Positions 25,116 through 35,128 of a DNA stretch of 62,093 nucleotides are shown piece by piece. Below the pieces are notes generated by a model. It was not told where the DNA came from, did no database searches, and saw nothing but the letters and a program-made list of their open reading frames with translations. The DNA lies in assembly GCA_902826335.1 (NCBI GenBank), contig CADEEL010000014.1:6418-68510 (forward strand), in the 5' to 3' direction. The stretch's first letter is position 1. Every line of letters begins with the position of its first letter. Source of the DNA: an uncultured Alphaproteobacteria bacterium. GTDB lineage: Bacteria > Pseudomonadota > Alphaproteobacteria > Caulobacterales > Aquidulcibacteraceae. The position numbers and the translations under genes are program-made.

Positions 25116-26056
25116 CCGCTCGTCAGCGCCACGAACACGTCCTCAAGGTCGGCTTCCTCGATCGATAGGTCGCGGATGGAGACGCCCGCGCGGCGCACGC
25201 GGTCAAGCAGCTCCTCCACCGAATGCTCGCTGGTGCGATAGGTGATGGCGAGCGCGCCATTTTGCCGGAGTCCGGCCGTGACGTCGGTAAATCCTGGCGG
25301 CGGCGCCGTAAGCTCTGTTTGCGGCAGCACGACCAGCGTCTTTTGGTCGAGTCGGCCGACAAGTTTTTCTGTCGGCTCGCAGGCGATCACGCGGCCATGA
25401 TTGATGATGGCGATGGTGTCGCAGAGCTCCTGCGCCTCTTCGAGATAGTGCGTGGTGAGAACGATGGTCACGCCCTCGCCATGCAGGCGCTTCACGTAGT
25501 CCCACAATTGGCGCCGCAGCTCGACATCCACGCCCGCCGTCGGCTCGTCGAGCACAAGAACGGGCGGGGCATGCACCATGGCCTTGGCCACGAGCAGGCG
25601 CCGTTTCATGCCGCCCGATAAAGTCCGCGCATAGGCGTCCTTCTTGTCCCAGAGGCCGACGGCGCGGAGGATTTCCTCGGTGCGCCGTTCCGCCTTGGGC
25701 ACGCCATAGAAGCCGGCCTGCAATTCCAAGCTCTCGATCGGCGTGAAGAACGGGTCCATGTTCAGCTCTTGCGGCACGATGCCGATGGCGCCGCGCGCAT
25801 TCATCGGATCGGCGTCGATGTCATGGCCCCAGATCGCGGCCTGGCCGCCGCTTTTGACCACCAGCCCGCCGAGAATGTTGATGAAGGTGGATTTGCCCGC
25901 GCCATTGGGGCCGAGCAGGCCGAAAAACGCCCCGCGCGGTATGGCGAGGTCGATCGCCTTCAAGGCATGGGCGGGCGGCGCTTTCTTGGTTCCGCGATAG
26001 GTCTTGTCGAGCCCGCGCGCCTCGATGGCGTAAGCGGGCAGGGCGGGCTCGGGCAT
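25112..26056 (-). CDS. ABC transporter ATP-binding protein (first of two)
   Basis: The motifs are GPNGAGKST (Walker A), LSGGMKRR (signature), [12 protein letters not shown] (Walker B) and TTHYLEEAQ (H-loop). It is a full-length 314-residue paralogue of the next ATPase, similar along its whole length. The pair precedes a single permease gene, with 4-base overlaps throughout, so all are co-translated. A heterodimeric ATPase or one ATPase serving a permease elsewhere are both possible. Confidence 0.93.
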   Translation of the reverse strand: MPEPALPAYAIEARGLDKTYRGTKKAPPAHALKAIDLAIPRGAFFGLLGPNGAGKSTFINILGGLVVKSGGQAAIWGHDIDADPMNARGAIGIVPQELNMDPFFTPIESLELQAGFYGVPKAERRTEEILRAVGLWDKKDAYARTLSGGMKRRLLVAKAMVHAPPVLVLDEPTAGVDVELRRQLWDYVKRLHGEGVTIVLTTHYLEEAQELCDTIAIINHGRVIACEPTEKLVGRLDQKTLVVLPQTELTAPPPGFTDVTAGLRQNGALAITYRTSEHSVEELLDRVRRAGVSIRDLSIEEADLEDVFVALTSG

Positions 26057-26141
26057 GATGTCTCTGCGGAAAGGCCGCGTTGATCGCGGCGCTGAAGCGC
26101 ACTAGGTACGGACGCGAAGTCACATTCGCAACAGGCGCGGC

Positions 26142-26342
26142 ATGGAAACGGATCACACAAGCCCAAATGATGCGGACGCGCTGGCGCCGCCGGAGATCGT
26201 TCCAGTGACGAGTGCGCGCGTGGCCTGCGATGGCGGCGGCGCGCTCGGCCATCCGAAAGTGTTTTACGAGATCGGCGCGGACGGCTTCGTCGACTGCCTC
26301 TATTGCGACCGGCGCTTCGTGCTGCAGGGCGGTGGCCATTGA
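26142..26342 (+). CDS. Zinc-finger (CHCC) domain protein (66 aa)
   Basis: The 66-residue protein has the C-x7-H and C-x2-C pattern ([10 protein letters not shown], then [10 protein letters not shown]) of the CHCC zinc-finger family. Bacterial members are related to a mitochondrial complex I zinc subunit (NDUFS6-like). The gene stands alone, divergent from the ABC operon, and the following gene has its own ribosome site. The fold is confident; the cellular role in bacteria is not well established. Confidence 0.88.
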   Translation: METDHTSPNDADALAPPEIVPVTSARVACDGGGALGHPKVFYEIGADGFVDCLYCDRRFVLQGGGH

Positions 26343-26411
26343 GCGCGTCCGTTTTCGGCGCGCGCGTCACGCTCCATCGGTTATGATCGCCTCCACTTGG
26401 AGGAGAGTTTC

Positions 26412-27227
26412 ATGCCCGCACGCCCCGAAGCCGCAACGCAATTTCACGCCCTGCACAAGGGGCCGGATCTGGTCATCTTGGCCAATGCCTGGGACGCGCT
26501 GTCAGCAAAAGTGATCGCGCGGGCGGGCGCCAAGGCCATCGCCACGTCGAGCGCGGCCGTCGCCTGGGCGCATGGCTATGCGGACGGTCACCATTTGCCG
26601 TTCGAGAAACTGCGTACGACCGTGGAGGAGATCGCCCGTGTCGTCGCCCTGCCGATCAGCGTCGACATGGAAGGCGGCTATGCCGATGAGCCGGACGAGG
26701 TCGGCGCGAACGTGGCTGCGATTATCGAGGCCGGCGGCGTCGGCATGAACATCGAGGATGGGCGCGGCGCGCCAGACTTGCTCCGCCGTAAAATCGAAGC
26801 CGCGCGCGAGGCGGCGGCCCGCGCGGGCGTCGACTTTTTCATCAACGCCCGTACGGATGTCTATTTGAAGCGGCTGAAAACAGGGGACGAGGCCGAAACC
26901 GAAGTGATCGCGCGCGGCGATCTCTACAAGGGCGTGGGCGCTGACGGGTTGTTCGTGCCGGGCCTCGCCGACCCGGCGATTCTGGCGCGCGTCGCCAGCG
27001 CTGTCGATCTGCCGCTCAATGTGATGGGCTGGAAGGGCGTGCCCGGAAAATCCGTGTTGCTTGCCGCCGGCGTGCGCCGCCTTTCGGCCGCGACCAATAT
27101 GGCGCGCGTCGCCATGCACGCGACAGCGCGGGCCGCGGCGCTCTTTCTGAGTGAAGGCGACAGCGAAGCCGTGGCCGCCATGACGGACCCCGACGCCGAT
27201 TACAATTCGCTCTTTTCCCAGGGCTGA
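26412..27227 (+). CDS. Isocitrate lyase/phosphoenolpyruvate mutase family protein
   Basis: ATG 26412 follows GGAGGAG (about 26399-26405) and is preferred to an upstream TTG. The 271-residue protein shows the family's beta/alpha-barrel landmarks: ANAWDALSAKV at the start, VDMEGGYAD (metal/substrate loop) and GMNIEDG. The KKCGH signature of true isocitrate lyases is absent, so it belongs to the broad oxaloacetase or 2-methylisocitrate-lyase-like subgroup. It should cleave or form a C-C or P-C bond next to a carboxylate. Substrate unknown. Confidence 0.85.
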   Translation: MPARPEAATQFHALHKGPDLVILANAWDALSAKVIARAGAKAIATSSAAVAWAHGYADGHHLPFEKLRTTVEEIARVVALPISVDMEGGYADEPDEVGANVAAIIEAGGVGMNIEDGRGAPDLLRRKIEAAREAAARAGVDFFINARTDVYLKRLKTGDEAETEVIARGDLYKGVGADGLFVPGLADPAILARVASAVDLPLNVMGWKGVPGKSVLLAAGVRRLSAATNMARVAMHATARAAALFLSEGDSEAVAAMTDPDADYNSLFSQG

Positions 27228-27258
27228 CCGCGCCCCGCCTTGCGGCTAAACTGCGCGC

Positions 27259-30117
27259 ATGCCCCACCCCGAAAAAGCCAAGCCCGAATCCATGCGCCTG
27301 TTTCTGGTGGACGGCTCGGGCTACATCTTCCGCGCCTATCACGCGCTGCCGCCCTTGACGCGCGCGTCGGACGGCATGTCCGTCGGCGCGGTTTCCGGCT
27401 TCTGCAACATGATGTGGAAATTTCTGGAGGACATGAAGAACGGTGAAAAGCCGACGCATCTGGCCGTCATCTTCGACGCCTCGGAGAAGACATTCCGCAA
27501 CGATCTCTATCCGGAATATAAAGCCCATAGGCCGCCGACGCCGGAGGATTTGGTCCCGCAATTCGCGCTGATCCGCGAAGCCACGCGCGCCTTCGGCGTG
27601 CCGGCGGTAGAGCTGGCCGGCTATGAAGCCGATGATCTCATCGCCACCTATGCGCGCATCGCGGCCGAACAAGGCGGCACCGTGAAGATTGTCTCCTCGG
27701 ACAAGGATTTGATGCAGCTCGTCGTCGATGGGATCGTTCAGCTTTACGATCCCATGAAGCAAAAGCCCTTGGGTCCCGAGGCGGTGATGGAGAAATTCGG
27801 CGTGGCGCCCGACAAGGTGATCGACGTGCAGGCCCTGATGGGCGATAGCGTGGATAACATCCCCGGCGCGCCCGGCATTGGCCAGAAGACCGCCGCCGAA
27901 CTTATCAACACTTATGGCGCGCTCGATGAATTGCTGGCCCGCGCCGGTGAAATCAAGCAACCCAAGCGGCGCGAGACGCTCATTCAGTATGCGGATCAGA
28001 TACGCCTCTCACGCACGCTCGTAACACTGAAGACCGATGTGCCTGGCGTCGACGGGCTCGAAAACTTCGCCGTGCGGGAGCCCGATCCGGACACGCTGAT
28101 AAAATTTCTGGACGCCATGGAGTTCCGCACGCTGACGCGGCGTGTGCGTGAGGAATTCGCCAAGGAGGGCCATTCATCCCCACAGTCGCCGCAGGCGCCC
28201 GGAGTCTCCGAACCGGCCGTCGCGCCGGTGGAGACGGCGTTTGACATTGACGCCTATGAGGCAGTCACCACCGCGGAAGCCTTACGCCCTTGGCTGGAGG
28301 CCGCGGCGGCGCAAGGGTTTCTCGCGGTCGACACCGAGACGGACAATTTGGACGCGATGCGCGCGCGCCTCGTCGGCGTGTCGCTGGCGCTGGCGCCCAA
28401 CAAGGCCTGTTACATTCCGCTTCGCCACATCGATCCGCATACGGAAGGCGAAGTTGGCTTGTTCGCGGATAAGGCGGAGTCGCCGCCGCGACCGCCGCTT
28501 CAGCAGATTCCAGTCGCCGAGGCGATTGCGCTGCTCAAGCCTGTGCTCGAAGACCCCGCGATTTTGAAAATCGGCCAGAACATCAAATACGATCTGCAAA
28601 TCTTGAGCGGCGAAGGCGTACGCGTCGCCCCCATCGATGACACGATGTTGATTTCCTATGTGCTGGCTGGCGGCTTGCACAATCACGGCATGGACGAATT
28701 GGCCGGGCGCCATCTCGCGCACGCGACCATCGCCTTCAAGGACGTGGCGGGCGCCGGCAAAAGCCAGATCACGTTCGATAAAGTCCCGCTCGACGCCGCG
28801 ACTCGCTACGCCGCCGAGGATGCGGATGTGACATTGCGTCTGTGGCGCAAGCTCAAACCTGATCTGGCGCGCGAACATCTGTTGTCCGTCTACGAAACGC
28901 TGGAGCGTCCGCTTCCGCGCGTGCTGGCCGATATGGAGGCCGTTGGCATCAAGGTCGATCCTCAAGTCCTCTCGCGTTTGTCCGGCGATTTCGCCCAGCG
29001 CATGGGCGCCTTTGAGGAGGAGGCCCAGCGCCTCGCCGGGCGCGCCTTCAACATGGCGTCGCCCAAACAGCTCGGCGAAATCCTGTTCGATGAAATGAAA
29101 TTGGAGGGCGGCTCGAAAACCAAGACAGGCGCCTGGTCAACAGATGCGAGCGTACTGGAGGATTTGGCCGCCCAGGGCCATGCTCTGCCGCGCGTTCTGC
29201 TCGACTGGCGCCAATTGCAAAAGCTGCGCTCAACCTACACGGAGGCGCTGCGCGAGGCGATCAATCCAAAAACCGGCCGTGTGCACACAAGTTTCGCGCT
29301 GGCGGCGACAACCACGGGGCGTCTCTCCTCCAGCGATCCAAACCTGCAAAACATTCCCGTGCGCACCGAGGAGGGCAAGCAGATCCGCGAGGCCTTCATC
29401 GCCGAGAAGGGCTGCCTCCTTATCAGCGCCGATTATTCGCAGATCGAATTGCGCTTGCTCGCGCACGTGGCCGATATTCCGCAATTGAAAAAAGCGTTCG
29501 CCGACGGGCTCGATATTCACGCCATGACGGCGTCTGAAATGTTCGGCGTGCCGGTGAAGGGCATGGATCCGATGATCCGCCGCCAAGCCAAGGCGATTAA
29601 TTTTGGCATTATCTATGGGATTTCCGCCTTTGGCCTCGCGCGCAATCTCGGCATCGAGCAAAGCGACGCTGGCGCCTACATCAAGAAATATTTCGAACGC
29701 TTTTCCGGCATCCGCGACTATATGGAGGAGACCAAGGCCTTCGCGCGCGCCAATGGGTTTGTGCGTACTTTGTTCGGCCGGCGCTGCTGGGTCGCCGGGA
29801 TCAAATCAAAAACGCCGGCCGAGCGCGCGTTCGCGGAGCGCCAGGCCATCAACGCGCCGCTGCAGGGCGCGGCCGCCGATATCATCCGCCGCGCCATGGT
29901 TCGCATGCCAGGGGAAATCGCCAAGGCCGGCCTCAAAGCGCGCATGCTGCTGCAAGTGCACGACGAATTGGTGTTCGAGGCGCCGGCGGACGAGGCCGAG
30001 GCGATGTGTGCGCTCGCCAAGCGGGTGATGAGTTCGGCCCATGAGCCGGCCGCGCAGCTCTCCGTGCCGATCGAGGTTGAGGCCAAGGCGGGCTTGAACT
30101 GGGCGGCCGCGCACTGA
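27259..30117 (+). CDS. polA: DNA polymerase I
   Basis: The 952-residue protein has all three domains. Residues 1-290 are the 5'-3' flap nuclease (FLVDGSGYIFRAYHALP; GYEADDLIATYA; GDSVDNIPGAPGIGQKTA). Residues about 340-530 are the 3'-5' exonuclease, and DTETDNLD keeps the catalytic Asp/Glu, so proofreading looks intact. The polymerase domain has motif A DYSQIELRLLAH, motif B RRQAKAINFGIIYG and motif C QVHDELVFE. It serves lagging-strand processing and repair. The start used is ATG 27259; the ATG eleven codons later would also work. Confidence 0.98.
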   Translation: MPHPEKAKPESMRLFLVDGSGYIFRAYHALPPLTRASDGMSVGAVSGFCNMMWKFLEDMKNGEKPTHLAVIFDASEKTFRNDLYPEYKAHRPPTPEDLVPQFALIREATRAFGVPAVELAGYEADDLIATYARIAAEQGGTVKIVSSDKDLMQLVVDGIVQLYDPMKQKPLGPEAVMEKFGVAPDKVIDVQALMGDSVDNIPGAPGIGQKTAAELINTYGALDELLARAGEIKQPKRRETLIQYADQIRLSRTLVTLKTDVPGVDGLENFAVREPDPDTLIKFLDAMEFRTLTRRVREEFAKEGHSSPQSPQAPGVSEPAVAPVETAFDIDAYEAVTTAEALRPWLEAAAAQGFLAVDTETDNLDAMRARLVGVSLALAPNKACYIPLRHIDPHTEGEVGLFADKAESPPRPPLQQIPVAEAIALLKPVLEDPAILKIGQNIKYDLQILSGEGVRVAPIDDTMLISYVLAGGLHNHGMDELAGRHLAHATIAFKDVAGAGKSQITFDKVPLDAATRYAAEDADVTLRLWRKLKPDLAREHLLSVYETLERPLPRVLADMEAVGIKVDPQVLSRLSGDFAQRMGAFEEEAQRLAGRAFNMASPKQLGEILFDEMKLEGGSKTKTGAWSTDASVLEDLAAQGHALPRVLLDWRQLQKLRSTYTEALREAINPKTGRVHTSFALAATTTGRLSSSDPNLQNIPVRTEEGKQIREAFIAEKGCLLISADYSQIELRLLAHVADIPQLKKAFADGLDIHAMTASEMFGVPVKGMDPMIRRQAKAINFGIIYGISAFGLARNLGIEQSDAGAYIKKYFERFSGIRDYMEETKAFARANGFVRTLFGRRCWVAGIKSKTPAERAFAERQAINAPLQGAAADIIRRAMVRMPGEIAKAGLKARMLLQVHDELVFEAPADEAEAMCALAKRVMSSAHEPAAQLSVPIEVEAKAGLNWAAAH

Positions 30118-30152
30118 TTGCATCGCGTCCGCGCGCTTGGCATGATGGGGCC

Positions 30153-30617
30153 ATGCGCTTGTTTTCATCCTGCCTATTGGCCCTCTCGCTCGTCGCTTGT
30201 TCGCCGCCCGCTCCGTCTACGGACGAAGCCGCCGATGGCGCCTCGTCGCAGCCGCCGGCGGCCGCCCAACCCGCGCCGGGCCAATTGGTCGAATTCCAAC
30301 TGCCGACAGGCAATATCGGCTGCACGTTCGTGCCGGCGGGCGGTACGGCGGTCTACCGCACGCCCGACGGGCGCGCCGAATTGGCGTGTGACCGCATTGC
30401 GCCCACCTATGTCCGCATCGTGCTGTCCGAAACCGGCGCCGGCGTCCTGCAGCAGAACCTCGGTGAAGCGCCGTGCTGCGCGGGCGAGACGCTCGCCTAC
30501 GGGGCGAGTTGGGCGCAAGGGCCGTTCACATGCACGAGTTCGCAGGAGGGCGTCTCCTGCACGAATGGCGATGGCCACGGCATCATGCTCAGCCGCGATC
30601 GGGCGGAAGCGCATTAG
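30153..30617 (+). CDS. Lipoprotein with a DUF6636-like domain (154 aa)
   Basis: MRLFSSCLLALSLVAC is a lipoprotein signal with cleavage before Cys16, followed by a Pro/Ala-rich linker. The folded domain starts at VEFQLPTGNIGC, and the pattern of Cys residues with YRTPDGRAEL and FTCTSSQEGVSCTNGDGHGI matches small secreted domains (DUF6636-like) with paired disulfides. It should sit in the periplasm tethered to a membrane. The function is not known. It is 35 bases downstream of polA. Confidence 0.75.
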   Translation: MRLFSSCLLALSLVACSPPAPSTDEAADGASSQPPAAAQPAPGQLVEFQLPTGNIGCTFVPAGGTAVYRTPDGRAELACDRIAPTYVRIVLSETGAGVLQQNLGEAPCCAGETLAYGASWAQGPFTCTSSQEGVSCTNGDGHGIMLSRDRAEAH

Positions 30618-30626
30618 CTGTTCCGA

Positions 30627-31799
30627 TTGACGTATGACGCCATCATCATCGGCGGCGGCGCCGCAGGCCTCTTCTGCGCGCTGACGGCCGGCGCGCGTGG
30701 CCGGCGTGTGTTGGTGCTTGAACACAATCGCGAAGTGGGGGCGAAAATCCTCATCTCCGGCGGCGGGCGCTGCAATTTCACCAACCTCCACACCGCGCCC
30801 GATCGGTTTATTTCGGATAATCCAGATTTCTGCCGTTCGGCGCTCGCGCGCTTTACGCCCGGCGATTTCATCGCGTTCATCGAGAAACACAACATCGCTT
30901 ATTATGAAAAGACACTTGGGCAATTATTCTGCGAAGGCGCGGGGTCCGCGAAAAAAATCGTCCGCATGCTGTTGGATGAGTGCGCCGCCGCGGGCGTCGA
31001 TATCCGCGTCGGCTGCGCCGCCACGAGCGTGTCGTTCAGCGAATTGCACCGTGTCGAGACGAATCTGGGCGCATTTGAATCGAAGGCGCTCGTTCTGGCC
31101 GCCGGCGGGCTGTCGATCCCAAAACTCGGCGCCAGTGATTTCGCGCACCGCATTGCGCGCCAGTTCGGCCTGGCCATCGTTGCGCCGCGCCCTGGCCTTG
31201 TCCCGTTGACGTTTGCCGAAGCCGATCGCGCCTGGATGGCCCCGCTCAGCGGCGTCAGCGCGGACGTGATCGCCCGCGCCGGCAAGGCCGCGTTCCGGGA
31301 GGCGGCGCTCTTTACCCATCGCGGTCTCTCCGGTCCCGCCATTCTTCAGGTGTCCTCGTACTGGCGCGATGGCGAGGCCATCACGATCGATTGGACGCCA
31401 GATCACGATGAGACGAATCTGATCGCCGCCAAGCGCGCGCGGCCGAAGGCGCACATCAGGGCGATTCTATCCGAACGCATGTCCGCCCGCCTCGCCGAGG
31501 TCTTGGCCCACGCCTTGCCCGCGCCGGCGTTGGGCGATGTGAAAGATGATGTCCTTCTCGAAGCGGCGCGCCGCCTCAAGGCCTGGAACCTCCCGCCGGC
31601 TGGCGCGGAAGGCTACGCCAAGGCTGAAGTCACGGTCGGCGGCGTCGATACGCGTGCGCTCGATCAAAAGACCATGGCGGCGCGCGCCGCGCCGGGCCTC
31701 TTCGTCATCGGCGAAGCGGTGGATGTCACGGGCTGGCTGGGCGGTTACAATTTTCAGTGGGCCTGGGCGAGCGGCGCGGCGGCGGGGCGGGCGGTATGA
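30627..31799 (+). CDS. FAD-dependent oxidoreductase, BaiN/HI0933-like
   Basis: The start is a TTG (30627) placed so that the Rossmann motif DAIIIGGGAAGLFCAL begins at residue 4. The block EVGAKILISGGGRCNFTN and the C-terminal KAEVTVGGVDTRALDQKTM and GEAVDVTGWLGGYNFQWAWASG are signatures of the BaiN/HI0933 flavoprotein family. Members reduce or oxidise poorly defined substrates. The stop overlaps the start of the globin gene by ATGA, suggesting joint expression. Confidence 0.92.
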   Translation: MTYDAIIIGGGAAGLFCALTAGARGRRVLVLEHNREVGAKILISGGGRCNFTNLHTAPDRFISDNPDFCRSALARFTPGDFIAFIEKHNIAYYEKTLGQLFCEGAGSAKKIVRMLLDECAAAGVDIRVGCAATSVSFSELHRVETNLGAFESKALVLAAGGLSIPKLGASDFAHRIARQFGLAIVAPRPGLVPLTFAEADRAWMAPLSGVSADVIARAGKAAFREAALFTHRGLSGPAILQVSSYWRDGEAITIDWTPDHDETNLIAAKRARPKAHIRAILSERMSARLAEVLAHALPAPALGDVKDDVLLEAARRLKAWNLPPAGAEGYAKAEVTVGGVDTRALDQKTMAARAAPGLFVIGEAVDVTGWLGGYNFQWAWASGAAAGRAV

Positions 31800-32203
31800 G
31801 CAATGAAGCGATCGAGGAGAGCCTGGCCCGCATCGCCGCATGGGGCGATCCCACGGCGCGTGTCTATGAAGCTCTGTACGCGGCCGATCCCGCGCTCGCG
31901 GCGCTGTTCGGCAACGACGAATCGGGCGCCGTGCGCGGCCATATGCTGTACGAAGCGCTTGAGGTGGCGCGCGATCTGGCCGGCGCGCGCGCTTATGGCG
32001 CTCATTTCCTGGCGGCCGAAAGCGTCAATCACGAACATCTCGGCGTGCCGCGCGCCGCCTTCGCCGCTTTCTACGATGCGATCATCGCCGCCTTCGCGGA
32101 CATTCTTGGGCCTGCCTGGACGCCGGATTTCGCCGCCGCCTGGGCGCGCGTGCGCGAAGAGGCGCGCGCCATCGCCAACGCCCGGCTCATCCCCGGAATT
32201 TGA
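31796..32203 (+). CDS. Globin-like haem protein (135 aa)
   Basis: The protein is all-helical and of globin length. AAESVNHEHLGVPRAAFAAFY places a His in the expected F-helix position (the NHxxLGV pattern seen in bacterial globins), so haem binding is likely. The start is ATG 31796, overlapping the flavoprotein stop. Co-translation with a flavoprotein hints at a redox pair, for example for NO or O2 chemistry, but this is inference. Confidence 0.75.
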   Translation: MSNEAIEESLARIAAWGDPTARVYEALYAADPALAALFGNDESGAVRGHMLYEALEVARDLAGARAYGAHFLAAESVNHEHLGVPRAAFAAFYDAIIAAFADILGPAWTPDFAAAWARVREEARAIANARLIPGI

Positions 32204-32285
32204 ACGCTAGCCATTTGATGGTTTGCGGTGAGGCGCTATATCTGCCCCAGTTCCGCCATGTTCGGCGCCGCTTAGCTCAAGAGGC

Positions 32286-32984
32286 ATGATGCCCACGATC
32301 GCCCTGGTTGATGACGATGAGAACATCCTGACGTCCTTGAAGATTTTCTTCGAGGCGGAGGGGTATGCGGTGCGCAGCTTCACCGACGGCGCGGCCGCCC
32401 TGACGGCCCTCGCCGAGGCGCCGCCGGATGTCGCCATCCTTGATATCAAGATGCCGCGCATGGATGGGGTCGAGGTGCTGCGCCGCCTGCGCCAGACCTC
32501 GAACCTTCCTGTCATTTTCCTCACGTCGAAGGACGATGAGATGGACGAAGTGGTCGGCTTCAATGTCGGGGCCGATGACTACATCACCAAGCCGTTCTCG
32601 CAGCGCCTGCTCAATGAGCGGGTCAAGGCGCTGCTGCGGCGCACGCGCGCCGGCGCGGCCGGACCTGACAACGCCGATAAGAAATCGATTGTCCGTGGCC
32701 AATTGACGCTCGATCCCAATCGCCATGCTTGCAATTGGAAGGGCGAGCCGGTTCGCCTCACCGTCACTGAATTCCTGATCCTGCAGGCGCTGGCCCAGCG
32801 GCCCGGCTATGTGAAGAGCCGAGATCAATTAATGGACGCGGCCTACGACGATCAGGTCTATGTCGACGATCGCACCATCGACAGCCACATCAAGCGCCTG
32901 CGCAAAAAGTTCCGCGAACGCGACGACACCTTTGATGCAATCGAAACGCTGTATGGCGTCGGTTATCGATACAACGAGGCCTGA
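32286..32984 (+). CDS. chvI: Response regulator ChvI
   Basis: Residues 1-125 are a receiver domain: LVDDDEN acidic pocket, [10 protein letters not shown] with the phospho-acceptor Asp, the switch residues in FLTSKDD and the conserved Lys in YITKPF. The C-terminal half is an OmpR-type winged helix ([25 protein letters not shown] and [17 protein letters not shown]). Sequence and position directly before its kinase identify ChvI, which controls envelope and acid-stress responses in alphaproteobacteria. The 3' end overlaps chvG by 32 bases. Confidence 0.95.
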   Translation: MMPTIALVDDDENILTSLKIFFEAEGYAVRSFTDGAAALTALAEAPPDVAILDIKMPRMDGVEVLRRLRQTSNLPVIFLTSKDDEMDEVVGFNVGADDYITKPFSQRLLNERVKALLRRTRAGAAGPDNADKKSIVRGQLTLDPNRHACNWKGEPVRLTVTEFLILQALAQRPGYVKSRDQLMDAAYDDQVYVDDRTIDSHIKRLRKKFRERDDTFDAIETLYGVGYRYNEA

Positions 32985-34632
32985 GCACGCGCCCGCGAAT
33001 TTGGCGCGCGTACGGCGCGGCTGGGCGCCGCCGCGGTTGCGCGGCCTCATGCGCTCGCGCATCACCCGGCTGATCTTCGTCTGCAATTTCATCGGCTTGT
33101 TCGTGCTGTTGATCGGCGCGCTGCTGCTGTCTGAAACGCGCACGCGGCTCACGCAGGCGCAGTACAATAGCCTGCTTCTGCAAGGCGAGCTGATCGCCAG
33201 CATCATGATCGCGTCGGTGACGCTGCCGGGCGATCCCGAGCCGATCATTCTCGAACCGGAAGCGCGCAACGTGCTCCATCAATTGGCGCCGCCCTCGCAC
33301 GAGGGAGAAGGCCCGCGCATTCGCCTGTTCACCGCTTCCGGCCGTGTCTTCGCGGATACGGACGTGCTGGCCGGCCGCGTCGATCAGGCGGAACTGGCGC
33401 CGATCGCGCCGGAAGGGGGCGTGGCCGGCTCGATCCGCGAGGTGGAGCGCGCGGCGCGCAGCCTCGAATATGTGCGCCTCACGCCCTGGCGGCCGACGAT
33501 TTCGATCGCTCAGGCGCGCGCCGCGTCGTTGCGCGGCGAATCGATGCAGGGCCAGATGCTCAATGAGCGCAATGAGCGCGTGGTGATGGTGTCCGTGCCG
33601 CTGCGCCGCGTGCAGCGCATTCTGGGCTTCGTCACGCTCGAAAGCGCCGATGTGGAGCGCATTCTTTTGGCCGAACGTCTTGGCCTCTTGCCGTTCGTCA
33701 TCGCCGCGACCTTGGTGACGTGCCTGGCTTCCACGCTGCTTGCGCTTTTTATCGCCAATCCGCTGCGCGATCTCGCCCACGCGGCGGATCGCCTGCGCGT
33801 CACGGGCGCAACGCGCCTGCGCCTGGCCGAGATCACGCCGCGCAAGGATGAAATCGGCGATCTCGCGCTGAGCCTGGAGGCGATGACCGGCGCATTGGCG
33901 GACCGCATCGATCTCAATGAGCGGTTCGCCGCCGATGTCAGCCATGAGATCAAAAATCCGCTCGCCTCGATCCGCTCCGCTGTGGACACGGTGCGGGCGA
34001 TCAAGGATCCCGAGCAGCAGGCGCGGCTGCTCGCCGTCATCGCCAATGACGCCAATCGCCTCGATCGCCTGATCACCGATATCGCGCGCGCCACGCGTCT
34101 TGACGCGGAAAGCGCCCGCGCGGACTTCGAACCGGTGGACATCGCGCGCCTGGCCGCGGACATCTCCGCCGCTTACGATCAGCATGACGAGGCGGGCGCC
34201 GCCGTGCATGTGCATTATGAGGGGCCAGACACCCTCATTCTGCGCGGCCAGGCGGGGCCTCTGGGGCAGGTGTTTCGTAACCTGATCGATAATGCGCGCT
34301 CGTTCAGCCCGCCGGGCGGCGTCGTGCAGGTGCGCCTGGCGCAGGAGCGGCGACGAGAAGGCGCCTTCGCGCGGGTGCTTGTGGAGGACGAGGGCCCCGG
34401 CATTCCGCCGGCCAGTCTCGAAACCGTGTTCGCCCGTTTTTACACGGAACGGCCCAAAGGCGCCGCGTTCGGCGGCAATTCTGGCCTTGGCCTGTCCATC
34501 GCGCGCGGCATTGTCGAGCAGCACCGGGGGCGTATCTGGGCGGAGAACAGGTCAGCTGAGGCCGGCGGGCCACAGGGCGCCCGCCTCATCTTCGAACTCC
34601 CCCTCGCCGCGCCCCCGCGCGCGACATTTTGA
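32953..34632 (+). CDS. chvG: Sensor histidine kinase ChvG
   Basis: ATG 32953, inside the end of chvI, gives 559 residues; earlier in-frame starts read into chvI. There are two transmembrane helices (about 45-65 and 250-270 of the product) around a periplasmic sensor region, a HAMP domain, then [21 protein letters not shown] (phospho-accepting His) and a HATPase with [11 protein letters not shown] and DEGPGIPP. It should sense envelope or pH signals and phosphorylate ChvI. The usual downstream hprK gene is missing here. Confidence 0.95.
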   Translation: MASVIDTTRPEHAPANLARVRRGWAPPRLRGLMRSRITRLIFVCNFIGLFVLLIGALLLSETRTRLTQAQYNSLLLQGELIASIMIASVTLPGDPEPIILEPEARNVLHQLAPPSHEGEGPRIRLFTASGRVFADTDVLAGRVDQAELAPIAPEGGVAGSIREVERAARSLEYVRLTPWRPTISIAQARAASLRGESMQGQMLNERNERVVMVSVPLRRVQRILGFVTLESADVERILLAERLGLLPFVIAATLVTCLASTLLALFIANPLRDLAHAADRLRVTGATRLRLAEITPRKDEIGDLALSLEAMTGALADRIDLNERFAADVSHEIKNPLASIRSAVDTVRAIKDPEQQARLLAVIANDANRLDRLITDIARATRLDAESARADFEPVDIARLAADISAAYDQHDEAGAAVHVHYEGPDTLILRGQAGPLGQVFRNLIDNARSFSPPGGVVQVRLAQERRREGAFARVLVEDEGPGIPPASLETVFARFYTERPKGAAFGGNSGLGLSIARGIVEQHRGRIWAENRSAEAGGPQGARLIFELPLAAPPRATF

Positions 34633-34714
34633 GTGGCGGGCCGGCCCGGATTAGGACATGGGAGGCGCTCAGCTGCGCGGCGCAAGCCAGGATGAGCATG
34701 AAGGTGACGTGGCG

Positions 34715-35125
34715 ATGATTGGGGTGGTGATCGTTTCGCACGCCCAACTGGCGGAAGAATTCATTGCGGCTGGCGAGCATGTGCTCGGCCCGCAGCGCCA
34801 GATGCGTGCGGTCTCCATCGGCGCGAACGATGACATGGAGGCGCGCCGCACTGAAATCCTCAATGCGGTGAAACAGGTCGATGACGGCGCGGGCGTCATC
34901 ATCCTCACCGATATGTTTGGCGGCACGCCCTCGAACCTCGCTATTTCGGCCATCTATGAAGGCGAAGGGCGGATCGAAGTCATCGCCGGCGTCAATCTGC
35001 CGATGCTGATCAAGCTCGCGGAAATTCGCGATCGGGCCACGCTGGAGGAGGCCGCCGCCCAAGCGCAGGAGGCGGGCCGGCGCTATATCCGTGTCGCTTC
35101 GGCGGAACTGGCGGGCGGCGCTTAG
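34715..35125 (+). CDS. PTS EIIA component (mannose family)
   Basis: The start at ATG 34715 gives MIGVVIVSHAQLAEEF, with H9 as the phosphorylated residue of EIIA-Man proteins; longer starts add an atypical leader. ILTDMFGGTPSNLAIS and EVIAGVNLPMLIKL are family hallmarks. At 136 residues it is a free-standing EIIA with no EIIB/C genes nearby, as in the regulatory PTS of alphaproteobacteria. It takes phosphate from the HPr encoded 4 bases downstream. Confidence 0.92.
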   Translation: MIGVVIVSHAQLAEEFIAAGEHVLGPQRQMRAVSIGANDDMEARRTEILNAVKQVDDGAGVIILTDMFGGTPSNLAISAIYEGEGRIEVIAGVNLPMLIKLAEIRDRATLEEAAAQAQEAGRRYIRVASAELAGGA

Positions 35126-35128
35126 CCG

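Noticed and set aside
32890..34524. 544-codon minus-strand open frame opposite chvG
   Set aside because: Antisense to a well-defined histidine kinase; composition is shadow-like.
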